A stretch of 52,801 nucleotides of DNA from Bacteroidales bacterium (GTDB taxonomy: Bacteria; Bacteroidota; Bacteroidia; Bacteroidales; VadinHA17), in contig PLMC01000116.1 of NCBI GenBank assembly GCA_003141495.1, positions 22,145 to 74,945 of the forward strand, given 5' to 3'. Under the pieces are notes generated by a model. That model had not been told where the DNA came from. It searched no databases and saw only the letters and a program-made list of their open reading frames with translations. Each line of letters begins with the position of its first letter. Within the stretch, counting starts at the first letter, position 1. Position numbers and translations under genes: made by a program. Below, one piece after another: positions 17,570 to 26,679 of this stretch.

Positions 17570-18823
17570 ATGATGGATCAGAAACAGTACAGAGTATATT
17601 TTCCTATAATTTTCCTGCTTAGTTGGTTAGGGCTCACTATATTTATCTTTATTTTTGGGCCATACAAATATAAAATAACTCATTCCTTTGTTTTTTATTC
17701 TTACTTACTTGCAGTTCATATAGCACTTCTTCTGGGATATTTAAGAGGACAAAGATCCTATGGACGAGGCTTTCAGATTAAAATTGACTATTATCGATTC
17801 GTTAAAATATCAATTATAATTTCATTTTCTTATTTCATTCTGAAATTGATCCTGACTTTTGGCGGTGATCTCCGTCATTTTAGCGAAACCTTTAAAAATG
17901 CATCCAAAACATACCTGAGTAGTAGCGTTAGACATTCAAATATCTTTTCATATCTGGATATTATTTTTACTCCAATTTCATTGATTGCAATAACAAACGC
18001 GATATTTAGTTATAAGAATTTAGGCAGAAGGTACAGGTATAGTGTTTTTATTTTGATTTTGTTTTCAATTGCATCTGCTATTGGTTCAGCTACACGTAGT
18101 GGTATTGTACAGACTTTAATAATATCCATGGCAGCTTTTTCTCTGGGTGTTTATAAAAAGAATATTATCCTGAAATATTATCATAAAGTTCTGATATTCG
18201 TATTTGGTGCAACCTTAGTTATTGGATTTTTAATATATTCTTCATTATTGACTAATACACGAGGTGGAAGAATAGTAAACAACCCTTTGACAAAAGAACC
18301 ACCTCGCAAGGATTTTTTCTTAACCAGGGTCACTTCACCTGAATTACATCCACTAATAAACAATGTCTCCTTCTATATATCTCATTCTTATTACCGGCTA
18401 AATAAAGCGATGAACCTACCTTTTAAAGGCCTCGGTTTTGGACTTTCAAATTCCTATTTTATTATGGATAATATTGAGTCATTAACAGGTTGGTCGGGGC
18501 TTAAAAATATTTCATATGGAGTTCGGTTGGATAAAGGTATCGGAAGCGGGTATGGTTTATATTGGTCCACATTTTATACATGGATAGCTTCAGATTTTAC
18601 GTTCCCAGGTACAATAATTGTGGTATTCTTTATAGGTTATTTTTTTTCATTGGCATTGAAAGACACACTCTTTAGTCAAAACCCTCTCTCCGTGACAGTT
18701 TTTTGTTCGTTTTTTTATTTTATTTTTCATTTTGCATTTAATAATCCACTACAGGATGGTGCAGGCCTTACGACGTATTTATTTGTTCCGGTTATATGGT
18801 TTATCTTTAGAAAAAAGTTTTAA
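17570..18823 (+). CDS. wzy: O-antigen polymerase, Wzy-type
   Basis: A 417-residue integral membrane protein with about ten or more hydrophobic segments. It has a large hydrophilic loop after the middle helices (about residues 225-300) that contains TNTRGGR and a Pro/Lys-rich stretch. This topology, with little sequence conservation, is typical of Wzy, which joins repeat units in the periplasm. SATRSG in a membrane-proximal position is common in this family. It lies among glycosyltransferases. Two other polymerase/ligase-type proteins occur in the locus, so which is the true polymerase is not certain. Confidence 0.75.
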   Translation: MMDQKQYRVYFPIIFLLSWLGLTIFIFIFGPYKYKITHSFVFYSYLLAVHIALLLGYLRGQRSYGRGFQIKIDYYRFVKISIIISFSYFILKLILTFGGDLRHFSETFKNASKTYLSSSVRHSNIFSYLDIIFTPISLIAITNAIFSYKNLGRRYRYSVFILILFSIASAIGSATRSGIVQTLIISMAAFSLGVYKKNIILKYYHKVLIFVFGATLVIGFLIYSSLLTNTRGGRIVNNPLTKEPPRKDFFLTRVTSPELHPLINNVSFYISHSYYRLNKAMNLPFKGLGFGLSNSYFIMDNIESLTGWSGLKNISYGVRLDKGIGSGYGLYWSTFYTWIASDFTFPGTIIVVFFIGYFFSLALKDTLFSQNPLSVTVFCSFFYFIFHFAFNNPLQDGAGLTTYLFVPVIWFIFRKKF

Positions 18824-18847
18824 TAAATTGCCTGAAGATATTTTATC

Positions 18848-19858
18848 ATGAAAGTAATTGATTCTGTATATATTAATGATGGCGGTGGTTACATTATGCT
18901 TGAATATTTTATATCTCAGGCTAAAGCTCAGGGTTTGCATTTCTTCTATCTGATTGATATAAGGTTAAAATCGAAAATAGAAAAACTGGGATTACAGACT
19001 CAGGATTATTTAATACTAAATAATAGCGAAATATCCAGGTTGAAATTTTATCTCTTCAATCAAAGGAAAATTTCCTCAGTTCTGACATTTGGAAATGTGC
19101 CACCCCAAATCCGGTTGAGATGCTCTGTATATACAATATTTCATAATATTCTGATAATAAATAATAAGAATTTGCCATTTAAATGGCAAATGATGTATTT
19201 TTTTAAAAATTCTTACATAAGACTATTAAGCAAAAACACAGATTATTGGATAATTCAGTCAAAAGAGACACAAAATGAATTGTTGAATAAAAATTGGGCA
19301 AATCCAAATAAATTCATAATTGCTCCCTTTTGGAAAACGAGTCAGACAAATCATGAAACACCTCAAAAGCGTCAGGACTTAAGCTTTATCTATCCATGTT
19401 CTCCTGTGGAACATAAAAATATTAAAAGGCTAATAATGGCCTGGGAAAGTGCATTTCGTAAAAATCAAAATATTAAATTATACATAACATTGACGAGTTC
19501 ATGGTTTACTGAAAACAGAATTTTATTTGAAGAGATGAACGTCTACCCTTTAGGACCTTTAGAAAATGCAGAGCTAATTAAATGGTACCAGAAGTGCGAA
19601 TTTGTCATATTCCCTTCATACTGTGAAAGTTTTGGCTTGCCATTGATCGAAGGAATTGAAAATGGATGTAAAATTATTGCATCTGACTTGCCATTTACCC
19701 ATTCAATTATTGAACCATTTATGGTTTTTAATCCATATGTAACGGAATCAATTGAGGAGGCAATCCTACTCGTGGCAACAAAAAATCAACATAATAATTT
19801 TGGAAAAAATATTATCAGGATTGAAAATAAAATTAGTCAAATTTTAAGCATGATTTAA
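18848..19858 (+). CDS. Family 4 glycosyltransferase
   Basis: A 336-residue GT-B transferase. The C-terminal domain has IYPCSPVEHKNIKRLIMAW and the EX7E-type donor motif in FPSYCESFGLPLIEG, followed by ASDLPFTH. It begins 24 bases after the polymerase gene and ends 1 base before the FnlA-like gene, so it is in the same transcription unit. A perfect 22-base palindrome lies within it at 19170-19191. Donor sugar is unknown. Confidence 0.87.
   Translation: MKVIDSVYINDGGGYIMLEYFISQAKAQGLHFFYLIDIRLKSKIEKLGLQTQDYLILNNSEISRLKFYLFNQRKISSVLTFGNVPPQIRLRCSVYTIFHNILIINNKNLPFKWQMMYFFKNSYIRLLSKNTDYWIIQSKETQNELLNKNWANPNKFIIAPFWKTSQTNHETPQKRQDLSFIYPCSPVEHKNIKRLIMAWESAFRKNQNIKLYITLTSSWFTENRILFEEMNVYPLGPLENAELIKWYQKCEFVIFPSYCESFGLPLIEGIENGCKIIASDLPFTHSIIEPFMVFNPYVTESIEEAILLVATKNQHNNFGKNIIRIENKISQILSMI
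19170..19191. repeat. Perfect 22-bp palindrome within a glycosyltransferase gene
   Basis: ATTTGCCATTT is followed directly by its complement AAATGGCAAAT with no spacer. It is inside coding sequence and may be chance. Confidence 0.6.
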
Positions 19859-19859
19859 A

Positions 19860-20873
19860 ATGGGAAAGTATAACAAGAAGGTATTATTAATAACTGGTGG
19901 CACGGGTTCTTTCGGAAATGCTGTGCTACAGAAGTATATTTCGACAGATATTGCTGAAATAAGAATCTTCAGCCGTGATGAAAAGAAGCAGGATGATATG
20001 CGCAGGAAGTATAATAGTGATAAAGTAAAATACTATATAGGTGATGTCAGAAATTTTAATAGTGTCAATCAAGCCATGGTAGGAGTGGATTATGTTTTTC
20101 ATGCAGCCGCTTTAAAACAGGTTCCTTCATGCGAGTTTTATCCTATGGAAGCCATACAAACAAATGTTCTGGGTGCTGAAAATGTTCTTGAATCAGCTTT
20201 TCGGAATAAGGTGAAACGAGTAGTGGTTTTAAGTACTGATAAGGCTGTCTATCCTATTAATGTTATGGGTTTATCCAAAGCCATGATGGAAAAACTGATG
20301 GTCGCAAAATCCCGTCTGCTTAACCCTGACGAATTGGTTTTTTGTGGCACCAGGTATGGTAATGTAATGGCCTCCAGAGGATCCGTAATTCCATTGTTTG
20401 TCCAGCAGATAAAACAGGGATCCCCGTTAACAATTACTGATCCTAAAATGACAAGGTTTATGATGTCATTGCCTGAATCGATAGACCTGGTGGAATTTGC
20501 CTTTGCCAATGCAAAACCTGGAGATATTTTTGTGCAAAAAGCACCGGCATCAACTATTGAAGATATTGCTCTGGCAATTAAGGATATTTTCAACGCATCA
20601 AATGAGATAAAGATTATTGGTACCAGACATGGAGAAAAACTATATGAATCACTTTGCAACCGGGAAGAAATGGCAAAAGCAATTGATTTAGAATATTTTT
20701 ATAGGATTCCTGCAGATAACCGTGATCTGAATTATGGTAAATATTTTGAGAATGGTGATGTTAAAGCATCTGCATTGGATGATTATAATTCTCATAATAC
20801 CATACGGCTAACCTTTGAACAAGTTAAAGAAAAAATTCTTAGTCTTGATTATATTAAAGGTCAACTTGCATAA
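19860..20873 (+). CDS. UDP-GlcNAc 4,6-dehydratase (5-inverting), FnlA/WbjB/CapE/WbvB-like
   Basis: A 337-residue soluble SDR that starts the route from UDP-GlcNAc to UDP-L-6-deoxy-HexNAc sugars. The cofactor motif is TGGTGSFGNAV, the catalytic segment is LSTDKAVYPINVMGLSKAMMEK (Met in the SDR Tyr position, usual for this subfamily), and RYGNVMASRGSVIPLF is characteristic. It begins 1 base after the previous stop. It is followed by an RmlD-like reductase and a UDP-GlcNAc 2-epimerase, the standard three-gene cassette. It differs from the membrane-bound WbpM-like protein at the left edge, which keeps the D configuration. Confidence 0.93.
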   Translation: MGKYNKKVLLITGGTGSFGNAVLQKYISTDIAEIRIFSRDEKKQDDMRRKYNSDKVKYYIGDVRNFNSVNQAMVGVDYVFHAAALKQVPSCEFYPMEAIQTNVLGAENVLESAFRNKVKRVVVLSTDKAVYPINVMGLSKAMMEKLMVAKSRLLNPDELVFCGTRYGNVMASRGSVIPLFVQQIKQGSPLTITDPKMTRFMMSLPESIDLVEFAFANAKPGDIFVQKAPASTIEDIALAIKDIFNASNEIKIIGTRHGEKLYESLCNREEMAKAIDLEYFYRIPADNRDLNYGKYFENGDVKASALDDYNSHNTIRLTFEQVKEKILSLDYIKGQLA

Positions 20874-20905
20874 TTCATCTATTTTCATTAATTATTTATA
20901 AAGTC

Positions 20906-21784
20906 ATGAGAATTCTTATTTTAGGCGCTTCAGGACTAATTGGGCATAAATTATTACAGGAATTGTCCATGGATTTTGAAGTCTTTGGAACTCTTCATAA
21001 ATCGAAGGATTCTTACGGTAATATATCATTATTCTCTGGACACAATATCATTGATAATGTAAATGTTGCTGAATTTGAGGTACTAAAGGGCATATTGTAT
21101 GCCGTAAATCCCGATATCATACTTAATTGCGTTGGGATCACTAAACGAAAAGATGAAATCAATGACTCTTTTACAGCATTGACTATTAATTCAGTTTTTC
21201 CACATCAGCTGGCTAATTGGGCAAAGAACAAGGGGAAAAGAATAATTCATTTTAGTACCGATTGTGTTTTCGATGGAAAAGTTGGAAATTACGATGAAAC
21301 AAGTTTAACAACTGCTGAGGATATTTATGGCAGAACGAAGGCTTTGGGTGAAATCAGGTATGATCATACACTAACAATTCGTTCATCATTTATCGGACAG
21401 GAATTATTTGGAAAAACTGAATTTCTTGAATGGTTGATGTCTCAAAAAGGAAAACAAGTCAAAGGATTTAGAAATACCTTATATTCGGGCGTTTCCACAA
21501 TATTTATGGCGCGTGTGGTCAGGAATATTATCCTGAATTATTCAAACCTTTCCGGGTTATATCAATTGGCACCTGAAAAACCAATATCAAAATATGATCT
21601 TATTTGTATTGCTAAAGAAAAATATAATCTAAATGTTGATATTGTTCCAGATGATGAGCATGTTCATTTTCCGACTCTGAATGGATCTAAATTAAGAAGG
21701 GAAATCAATCTGATTGTGCCTTCATGGAAGGAAATGATGACTGAATTAAGTTCGGTTAAAGATTTCTATCTTGACCTTAAATAA
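20906..21784 (+). CDS. RmlD-like 4-ketoreductase, WbvR-like
   Basis: A 292-residue SDR of the RmlD family. It has GASGLIGHKL, STDCVFDGKVG, and YGRTKALGE with the Tyr/Lys pair. By position it reduces the 4-keto intermediate made by the preceding enzyme. CapF/FnlB, the FucNAc-pathway reductase, has an additional C-terminal cupin domain and is about 370 residues; this protein ends after the SDR fold. It is therefore closer in layout to WbvR, which gives UDP-L-RhaNAc and then UDP-L-QuiNAc. The family is firm; the L-QuiNAc choice is inferred. Confidence 0.82.
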   Translation: MRILILGASGLIGHKLLQELSMDFEVFGTLHKSKDSYGNISLFSGHNIIDNVNVAEFEVLKGILYAVNPDIILNCVGITKRKDEINDSFTALTINSVFPHQLANWAKNKGKRIIHFSTDCVFDGKVGNYDETSLTTAEDIYGRTKALGEIRYDHTLTIRSSFIGQELFGKTEFLEWLMSQKGKQVKGFRNTLYSGVSTIFMARVVRNIILNYSNLSGLYQLAPEKPISKYDLICIAKEKYNLNVDIVPDDEHVHFPTLNGSKLRREINLIVPSWKEMMTELSSVKDFYLDLK

Positions 21785-21822
21785 ATCAAAATATTTATAA
21801 AGAAAAATAAAATTACCACTTT

Positions 21823-22944
21823 ATGAAAATAATGACAATTGTTGGAACACGTCCGGAAATAATCAAAATGAGCAGGGTTATAGCAGAATTAAGTAAATAT
21901 GTTAATCATGTTTTAGTACATACCGGACAAAATTATGATTATGAGCTTAATGAGATTTTTTTCGAGAATCTGGGGGTAAAAAAACCTGATTATTTTCTTG
22001 ATGTTGCAGGAAAGAACGTAGCTTCTACAATTGCGAACGTTATTTCAAAATCAGACGAAGTATTTGAGCTTGAAAAGCCGGATGCTGTTTTACTTTATGG
22101 GGATACAAATAGTTGCCTTGCTGTAATTACAGCTAAGAGAAGAAAAATACCTGTATTCCATTTTGAAGCCGGAAACAGATGTTTTGATCAGAGAGTTCCT
22201 GAAGAATTGAACCGGAAAGTATTAGATCATCTGAGTGACATTAATTTCCCTCTTACAGAGCACGCAAGAAGATATTTACTGGCTGAAGGAATCAAACCTG
22301 ATACAATAATAAAACCGGGTTCTCCTATGAAAGAAATTCTTGATTTCCATTCAAAAAGTATTAATGCGTCTGATGTTTTGAAAAGACTCAATCTCGAAAA
22401 AAACAAATTTTTTATTGTCAGTGCACATAGGGAAGAAAATATAGACTCTGAAGAAAATTTTAATGACCTGCTTGATTCATTAAATGCAATTTCAGAAAAT
22501 TATCATTACCCGGTAATTGTATCGACACACCCAAGAACAAAAATTAAGCTTGAAAGCTTAAAAAGAAAAGATATGAATCCATTGATACAATTTTTAAAAC
22601 CTCTTGGATTTTTTGACTATAACAAATTACAGCAAAACGCTTATTGTGTTATTTCTGATAGCGGAACTATTTCAGAAGAATCTTCGATCTTGAATTTCCC
22701 CGCTATCACAATAAGACAGGCTCACGAACGACCGGAAGGAATGGACGAAGGGACACTTATAATGAGCGGGCTTAAAAAGGAAAGAATTTTGCAATCCATC
22801 GACATTATGGTATCTCAATTTTCGAAAGAAAAAAGAGTTACCAGAATTGTACCTGATTATGATGTAGATAATTTTTCAATAAAAGTCGTACGGGTTATAA
22901 TTAGTTATATTGATTATGTAAATAGGATAGTTTGGAGAAAATAG
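21823..22944 (+). CDS. UDP-GlcNAc 2-epimerase family enzyme, FnlC/WbvD/WbjD-like
   Basis: A 373-residue GT-B fold epimerase. GTRPEIIKMS opens the protein, then HTGQNYDYELNEIFFENL, FHFEAGNRCFDQRVPEELNRK with conserved acidic residues, SAHREENID and DSGTISEES. It probably carries out the C-2 inversion that ends the UDP-L-6-deoxy-HexNAc route (L-QuiNAc or L-FucNAc), as the third member of the three-gene cassette. The long FDQRVPEELNRK segment is shared with the WbjD branch rather than with WecB. Confidence 0.92.
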   Translation: MKIMTIVGTRPEIIKMSRVIAELSKYVNHVLVHTGQNYDYELNEIFFENLGVKKPDYFLDVAGKNVASTIANVISKSDEVFELEKPDAVLLYGDTNSCLAVITAKRRKIPVFHFEAGNRCFDQRVPEELNRKVLDHLSDINFPLTEHARRYLLAEGIKPDTIIKPGSPMKEILDFHSKSINASDVLKRLNLEKNKFFIVSAHREENIDSEENFNDLLDSLNAISENYHYPVIVSTHPRTKIKLESLKRKDMNPLIQFLKPLGFFDYNKLQQNAYCVISDSGTISEESSILNFPAITIRQAHERPEGMDEGTLIMSGLKKERILQSIDIMVSQFSKEKRVTRIVPDYDVDNFSIKVVRVIISYIDYVNRIVWRK

Positions 22945-23009
22945 GTGACAGATCAGGATAGTTTGATAGTATTTTTAGTTTTTGTTAACAAGAAATTTAT
23001 TGTTCTGTT

Positions 23010-24239
23010 GTGAAAATTCTTATTATCAGTCAGTATTTCTGGCCCGAGAACTTTAAAATTAATGATTTAGCGCTAGGATTGAAGGAAAGGGGAAACGAAG
23101 TTACAATACTTACCGGCAAACCTAATTATCCGGAAGGGAAATACTACCCAGGATATAATTTCACAAACAGAAAAATTGAGTATTACTATGGTGTTAAGGT
23201 AATACGTTCCCCTCTTATAAGCAGGGGAAGTTGTTCAGGTATTCGTCTCTTTATTAATTATGTCTCCTTCGCTTTATTTGCCTCATTCACTGCAGTTTTT
23301 AGAATAAGTAAAAAAAACGATGTAATTTTTGTATATGAACCATCTCCAATAACTGTTGGCATTCCTGCTTTAGTTTATAAATATTTTTCGAGAGCTCCTA
23401 TATATTTTTGGATTCAGGATCTATGGCCTGAAAGTTTGATAGCAGCAGGTGATGTTAAATCAAAATTTATTTTGAAATTAACTGACCGGCTGGTTAGATT
23501 GATTTATAGAAAATCAGATGTTATTTTCATCTCTTCAAAAAGTTTTAAACATTCAATAACTGAAAAAGGAGTTGAAAGTGAAAAAATATATTATTTACCA
23601 AATTGGGCTGAAGATATTTATAATGAACCTGTTGAAAGAGATAAAGATATTGCTGGTTTGCTACCGTCAAAAGGATTCAAAATAATGTTTGCTGGAAATA
23701 TTGGAGAGTCTCAGGATTTTGAATCAATAGTTAACGCTGCTGAGAAAACCAGAGGATATGACGATATTCATTGGATAATTGTTGGTGACGGGAGAAAAAA
23801 AAGTTGGATTGAACAAGAAATTAGGCTTAAAAAGATGAATAATATCCATCTGATAGGAAGGCATCCAATGAGAATGATGCCTTCTTTTTTCCGTGAAGCT
23901 GATGTGATGCTGGTTTCACTAAAAGATGAACCAATCTTTAGTTTAACCGTCCCTGCTAAAATTCAATCGTATCTTGCCTGTGGCAAACCAATTCTTGCAA
24001 TGATTAACGGCGAAGGAGCTGATGTAATAAGAGAGTCGAAATCGGGATTTGCCGTAAATGCAGGTGATTTCAATGCCTTGGCTGATAGAGTGATCGAAAT
24101 GTATAATATGCCAAAAACAAATCTGGATTTAATGGCGAAGGCATCAAAAGAATTCTATTTGAACAATTTTAACAGCAAAGACCTGATTGATAAGCTAATG
24201 TCTGTTTTTTACTCTTACACCATAAAAAAATTATATTAA
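23010..24239 (+). CDS. Family 4 glycosyltransferase, WbuB-like (L-deoxy-HexNAc transferase)
   Basis: A 409-residue GT-B transferase. The opening (ILIISQYFWPENFKINDLA, TILTGKPNYPEGKYYPGY) is typical of WbuB-like proteins, which in many loci directly follow the FucNAc/QuiNAc cassette, as here. WIQDLWPES and IMFAGNIGESQDFE are further family marks. The start codon is GTG. It probably adds the L-6-deoxy-HexNAc made by the three genes before it. Family assignment is strong; donor is inferred from neighbours. Confidence 0.88.
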   Translation: MKILIISQYFWPENFKINDLALGLKERGNEVTILTGKPNYPEGKYYPGYNFTNRKIEYYYGVKVIRSPLISRGSCSGIRLFINYVSFALFASFTAVFRISKKNDVIFVYEPSPITVGIPALVYKYFSRAPIYFWIQDLWPESLIAAGDVKSKFILKLTDRLVRLIYRKSDVIFISSKSFKHSITEKGVESEKIYYLPNWAEDIYNEPVERDKDIAGLLPSKGFKIMFAGNIGESQDFESIVNAAEKTRGYDDIHWIIVGDGRKKSWIEQEIRLKKMNNIHLIGRHPMRMMPSFFREADVMLVSLKDEPIFSLTVPAKIQSYLACGKPILAMINGEGADVIRESKSGFAVNAGDFNALADRVIEMYNMPKTNLDLMAKASKEFYLNNFNSKDLIDKLMSVFYSYTIKKLY

Positions 24240-24262
24240 TAAAGTACAGTAGAATATCCAAA

Positions 24263-26674
24263 ATGAAGATTTTTCCCGGTTCTATTAAAACAGAATGGAT
24301 ACTACCTCGTATCTTAATAAGTACAGTAATATTTTATTTCCTGAAGACCGCGTTTTGGCCTCTGACATTTCTTTTCATTGCAGCTTATGTTATAACCGTA
24401 TTGCTGCTTTTATTTAAAATTGACCGGGACTTTAAATTCTTGCAGTTTATTACTGAATTCAGGCTTCCTTTATTACTGGCAGGAATATTTGTTCTTGAAT
24501 ATTTAGTCAGGCATCAATTCTCAGTTAAAATTGTTCAAAAAGACATATTATTGATACTGGTCCTCTTTTCACTTTTTTATTTTCTCTACTGGAGACGATC
24601 TTTATTAACCGGGGAATCTGTCAGATCCTTTTTTCTTCAACTGACAATAGTTACTATCAGTCTCATTTCAATCTTAAACCTGTTTTATCAATTTTTTCAT
24701 GTCTTAATTCCATCCGATCTATTGTTGAAAATCAATATTTCAGATGGATTTTCTATTGCCAATGACTATAATTTTTTCTGTTTATTTTTGATTTTTGGCC
24801 TGTTAATCGTGAATAATAAGGACAAAAATGATTTTCTAAACTATAATTTGCCAAAAAACCAAATTGTTTTTCTCAGTTTAATCTTTGTTTTAAACATTAT
24901 CATTTCTGCATCGAGGCGAGCGATATTTGTATTGATTATTTTATTGATTTTTAAAGTTATTTCAAGTGTGTTGCGTGGTGGAAAACAGAATACAAATGCT
25001 CAATATTTAAAAAATCTAATCAGAATTCTAGGTCTGGGCATTCTCTCTTTAGCCACATTGATTTTTGTTATCCATTCTTTCCCAAAACAGAATCTAAAGA
25101 ATCTGGCAGCGAAATATTCTTCTGTAACCGGAGTGAATGAGAGCCGATTCACTGAAAAATTTTTATGGAATAGAGAATCAATGTTGCCTTTGGATAGAAG
25201 ATATATTATTGACAAAGCATCACTTGAAGGAGAGGAAAAATTTTGGAGATGTATATCTGCACCCGGAACATCTATCATGTACATTAACACTAAATATGGG
25301 AAAAGTATCAAGGTGACAAGAATTGGTGGTGGAAATGATGGATATTCCTTGCAATATGTTGGTCCTGAAATATTGTATTACGCTAACCATACTTACAGAA
25401 TCTCTTTTAAAATCAAATTCTTTGGAGGAGATTTTAATTCTTTTAATGTTGGATTGTGGGTGGATGATGGCAATAAAGGAATTGCATATTGCGGCGCCTT
25501 ACAAAAAAAATCAATTCCTGTTGGCGACGGATGGTATACCTGTACATCTGAATATACATTTATAGATAATCAATTTGGTCTTACCGGATTTATAAATTCT
25601 GTAGCAGATAAAACATCATTCGTTATTTCGGATTTTGAGTTGGTTGATTTGAATTTTGATCCTTCACTTCCCCGATATGTATTTGAAATAAAGGGGAATG
25701 AAAATATTGGTGACTGGTTGGGTAAACACAATATTCCATATTCCGGCAATAATCTAATAAACAATGGACGTTTTGAATCTGGAAAGAATTTCTGGCGATG
25801 TACATTAGATTCATCAATAAGCTTTAAAATCGAGAATATACAAAATGTTAAATGTGCATTTATTTCAAGGGGAGCAGGGAATGGTGGTGATTGGTCGCTG
25901 TTTAATATTGGACGACCAGTCAGATATTTCGCAAATAATGAATATCAGATTGCATTTAAAGTTTTACCGATAAAGCCCAGAACAATACCTTTTAAGGTTG
26001 GTTTTTGGGTCGATGAGGGAGAAGGAGTACAAAATAATTTAAAGTTAAGGATTGATACTCTCAAAAACGGATGGTTAGAAGCTAAAACAAGCTATATTTT
26101 TAAAAATAATCATTCTGATCTTTTGTTTCTGATAAATTCACAGGCAAGTTATTCACAGTTCTTCATCACAGACATAAGCTTAATTAATTTAACTCAAACT
26201 CAATATCAGACGGATATAACAGCAGATAAGCCTGACAACATAAAGAAAGAATCATTTTTTTCAGACAGATCATCCCGTTGGATCTATGCCATAGAGATCT
26301 GGAAAACCAAATTCAATACCATTGATAAAATATTTGGCCACGGTTTTGACTATCTTGAATGGTATGGAGAAAAGTTCATGGGGAATGCTAATAATTATGA
26401 TTGGCCACATAATCCGTTTATTTCCATTTTTCTGTACTCAGGGATAGTTGGATTGTTCCTCTATTCTGTATTACTTGCAAGGGTTTCTTTTCTCTATTTC
26501 AAGTACCGGCTTAATTATGGTGTTGCTGCTATCGGTTTTCTAATCACGCTCTTCTTCTCATTTTTCAGTGCAGGAAGTCCTTTTGACCCTCCGATAATGG
26601 GTTTTTTTATTCTTTTGCCATTTTTCATACACTCCATTCACAAAAATGTTAATGACACGAATCAAAAAATCTAA
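24263..26674 (+). CDS. O-antigen ligase/polymerase-like membrane protein with two internal jelly-roll-like modules
   Basis: An 803-residue protein, about twice the length of ordinary Wzy/WaaL proteins. Residues 1-270 form the N-terminal membrane helices (SASRRA at 215-220 is a common ligase-family position). About 700-790 form the last helices, with WPHNPFI at 714-720 matching the ligase HN motif. Between them lie two modules of about 145 residues, at 320-464 and 497-643, related to each other: FWRC at 327 and 510, YYANHTYRISFKI against YFANNEYQIAFKV, VGLWVDDG against VGFWVDEG, and INS followed by FVISDFELVDL against FFITDISLINL. They look like beta-sandwich carbohydrate-binding modules (CBM4/9-like) placed in the periplasmic loop. 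The membrane parts fit Wzy_C; the module identity is inferred. Confidence 0.8.
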   Translation: MKIFPGSIKTEWILPRILISTVIFYFLKTAFWPLTFLFIAAYVITVLLLLFKIDRDFKFLQFITEFRLPLLLAGIFVLEYLVRHQFSVKIVQKDILLILVLFSLFYFLYWRRSLLTGESVRSFFLQLTIVTISLISILNLFYQFFHVLIPSDLLLKINISDGFSIANDYNFFCLFLIFGLLIVNNKDKNDFLNYNLPKNQIVFLSLIFVLNIIISASRRAIFVLIILLIFKVISSVLRGGKQNTNAQYLKNLIRILGLGILSLATLIFVIHSFPKQNLKNLAAKYSSVTGVNESRFTEKFLWNRESMLPLDRRYIIDKASLEGEEKFWRCISAPGTSIMYINTKYGKSIKVTRIGGGNDGYSLQYVGPEILYYANHTYRISFKIKFFGGDFNSFNVGLWVDDGNKGIAYCGALQKKSIPVGDGWYTCTSEYTFIDNQFGLTGFINSVADKTSFVISDFELVDLNFDPSLPRYVFEIKGNENIGDWLGKHNIPYSGNNLINNGRFESGKNFWRCTLDSSISFKIENIQNVKCAFISRGAGNGGDWSLFNIGRPVRYFANNEYQIAFKVLPIKPRTIPFKVGFWVDEGEGVQNNLKLRIDTLKNGWLEAKTSYIFKNNHSDLLFLINSQASYSQFFITDISLINLTQTQYQTDITADKPDNIKKESFFSDRSSRWIYAIEIWKTKFNTIDKIFGHGFDYLEWYGEKFMGNANNYDWPHNPFISIFLYSGIVGLFLYSVLLARVSFLYFKYRLNYGVAAIGFLITLFFSFFSAGSPFDPPIMGFFILLPFFIHSIHKNVNDTNQKI

Positions 26675-26679
26675 TTATC

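Noticed and set aside
20249-20659. Reverse-strand reading frame of 136 codons
   Set aside because: Lies entirely within the FnlA-like gene and shows no family features; shadow of the real gene.
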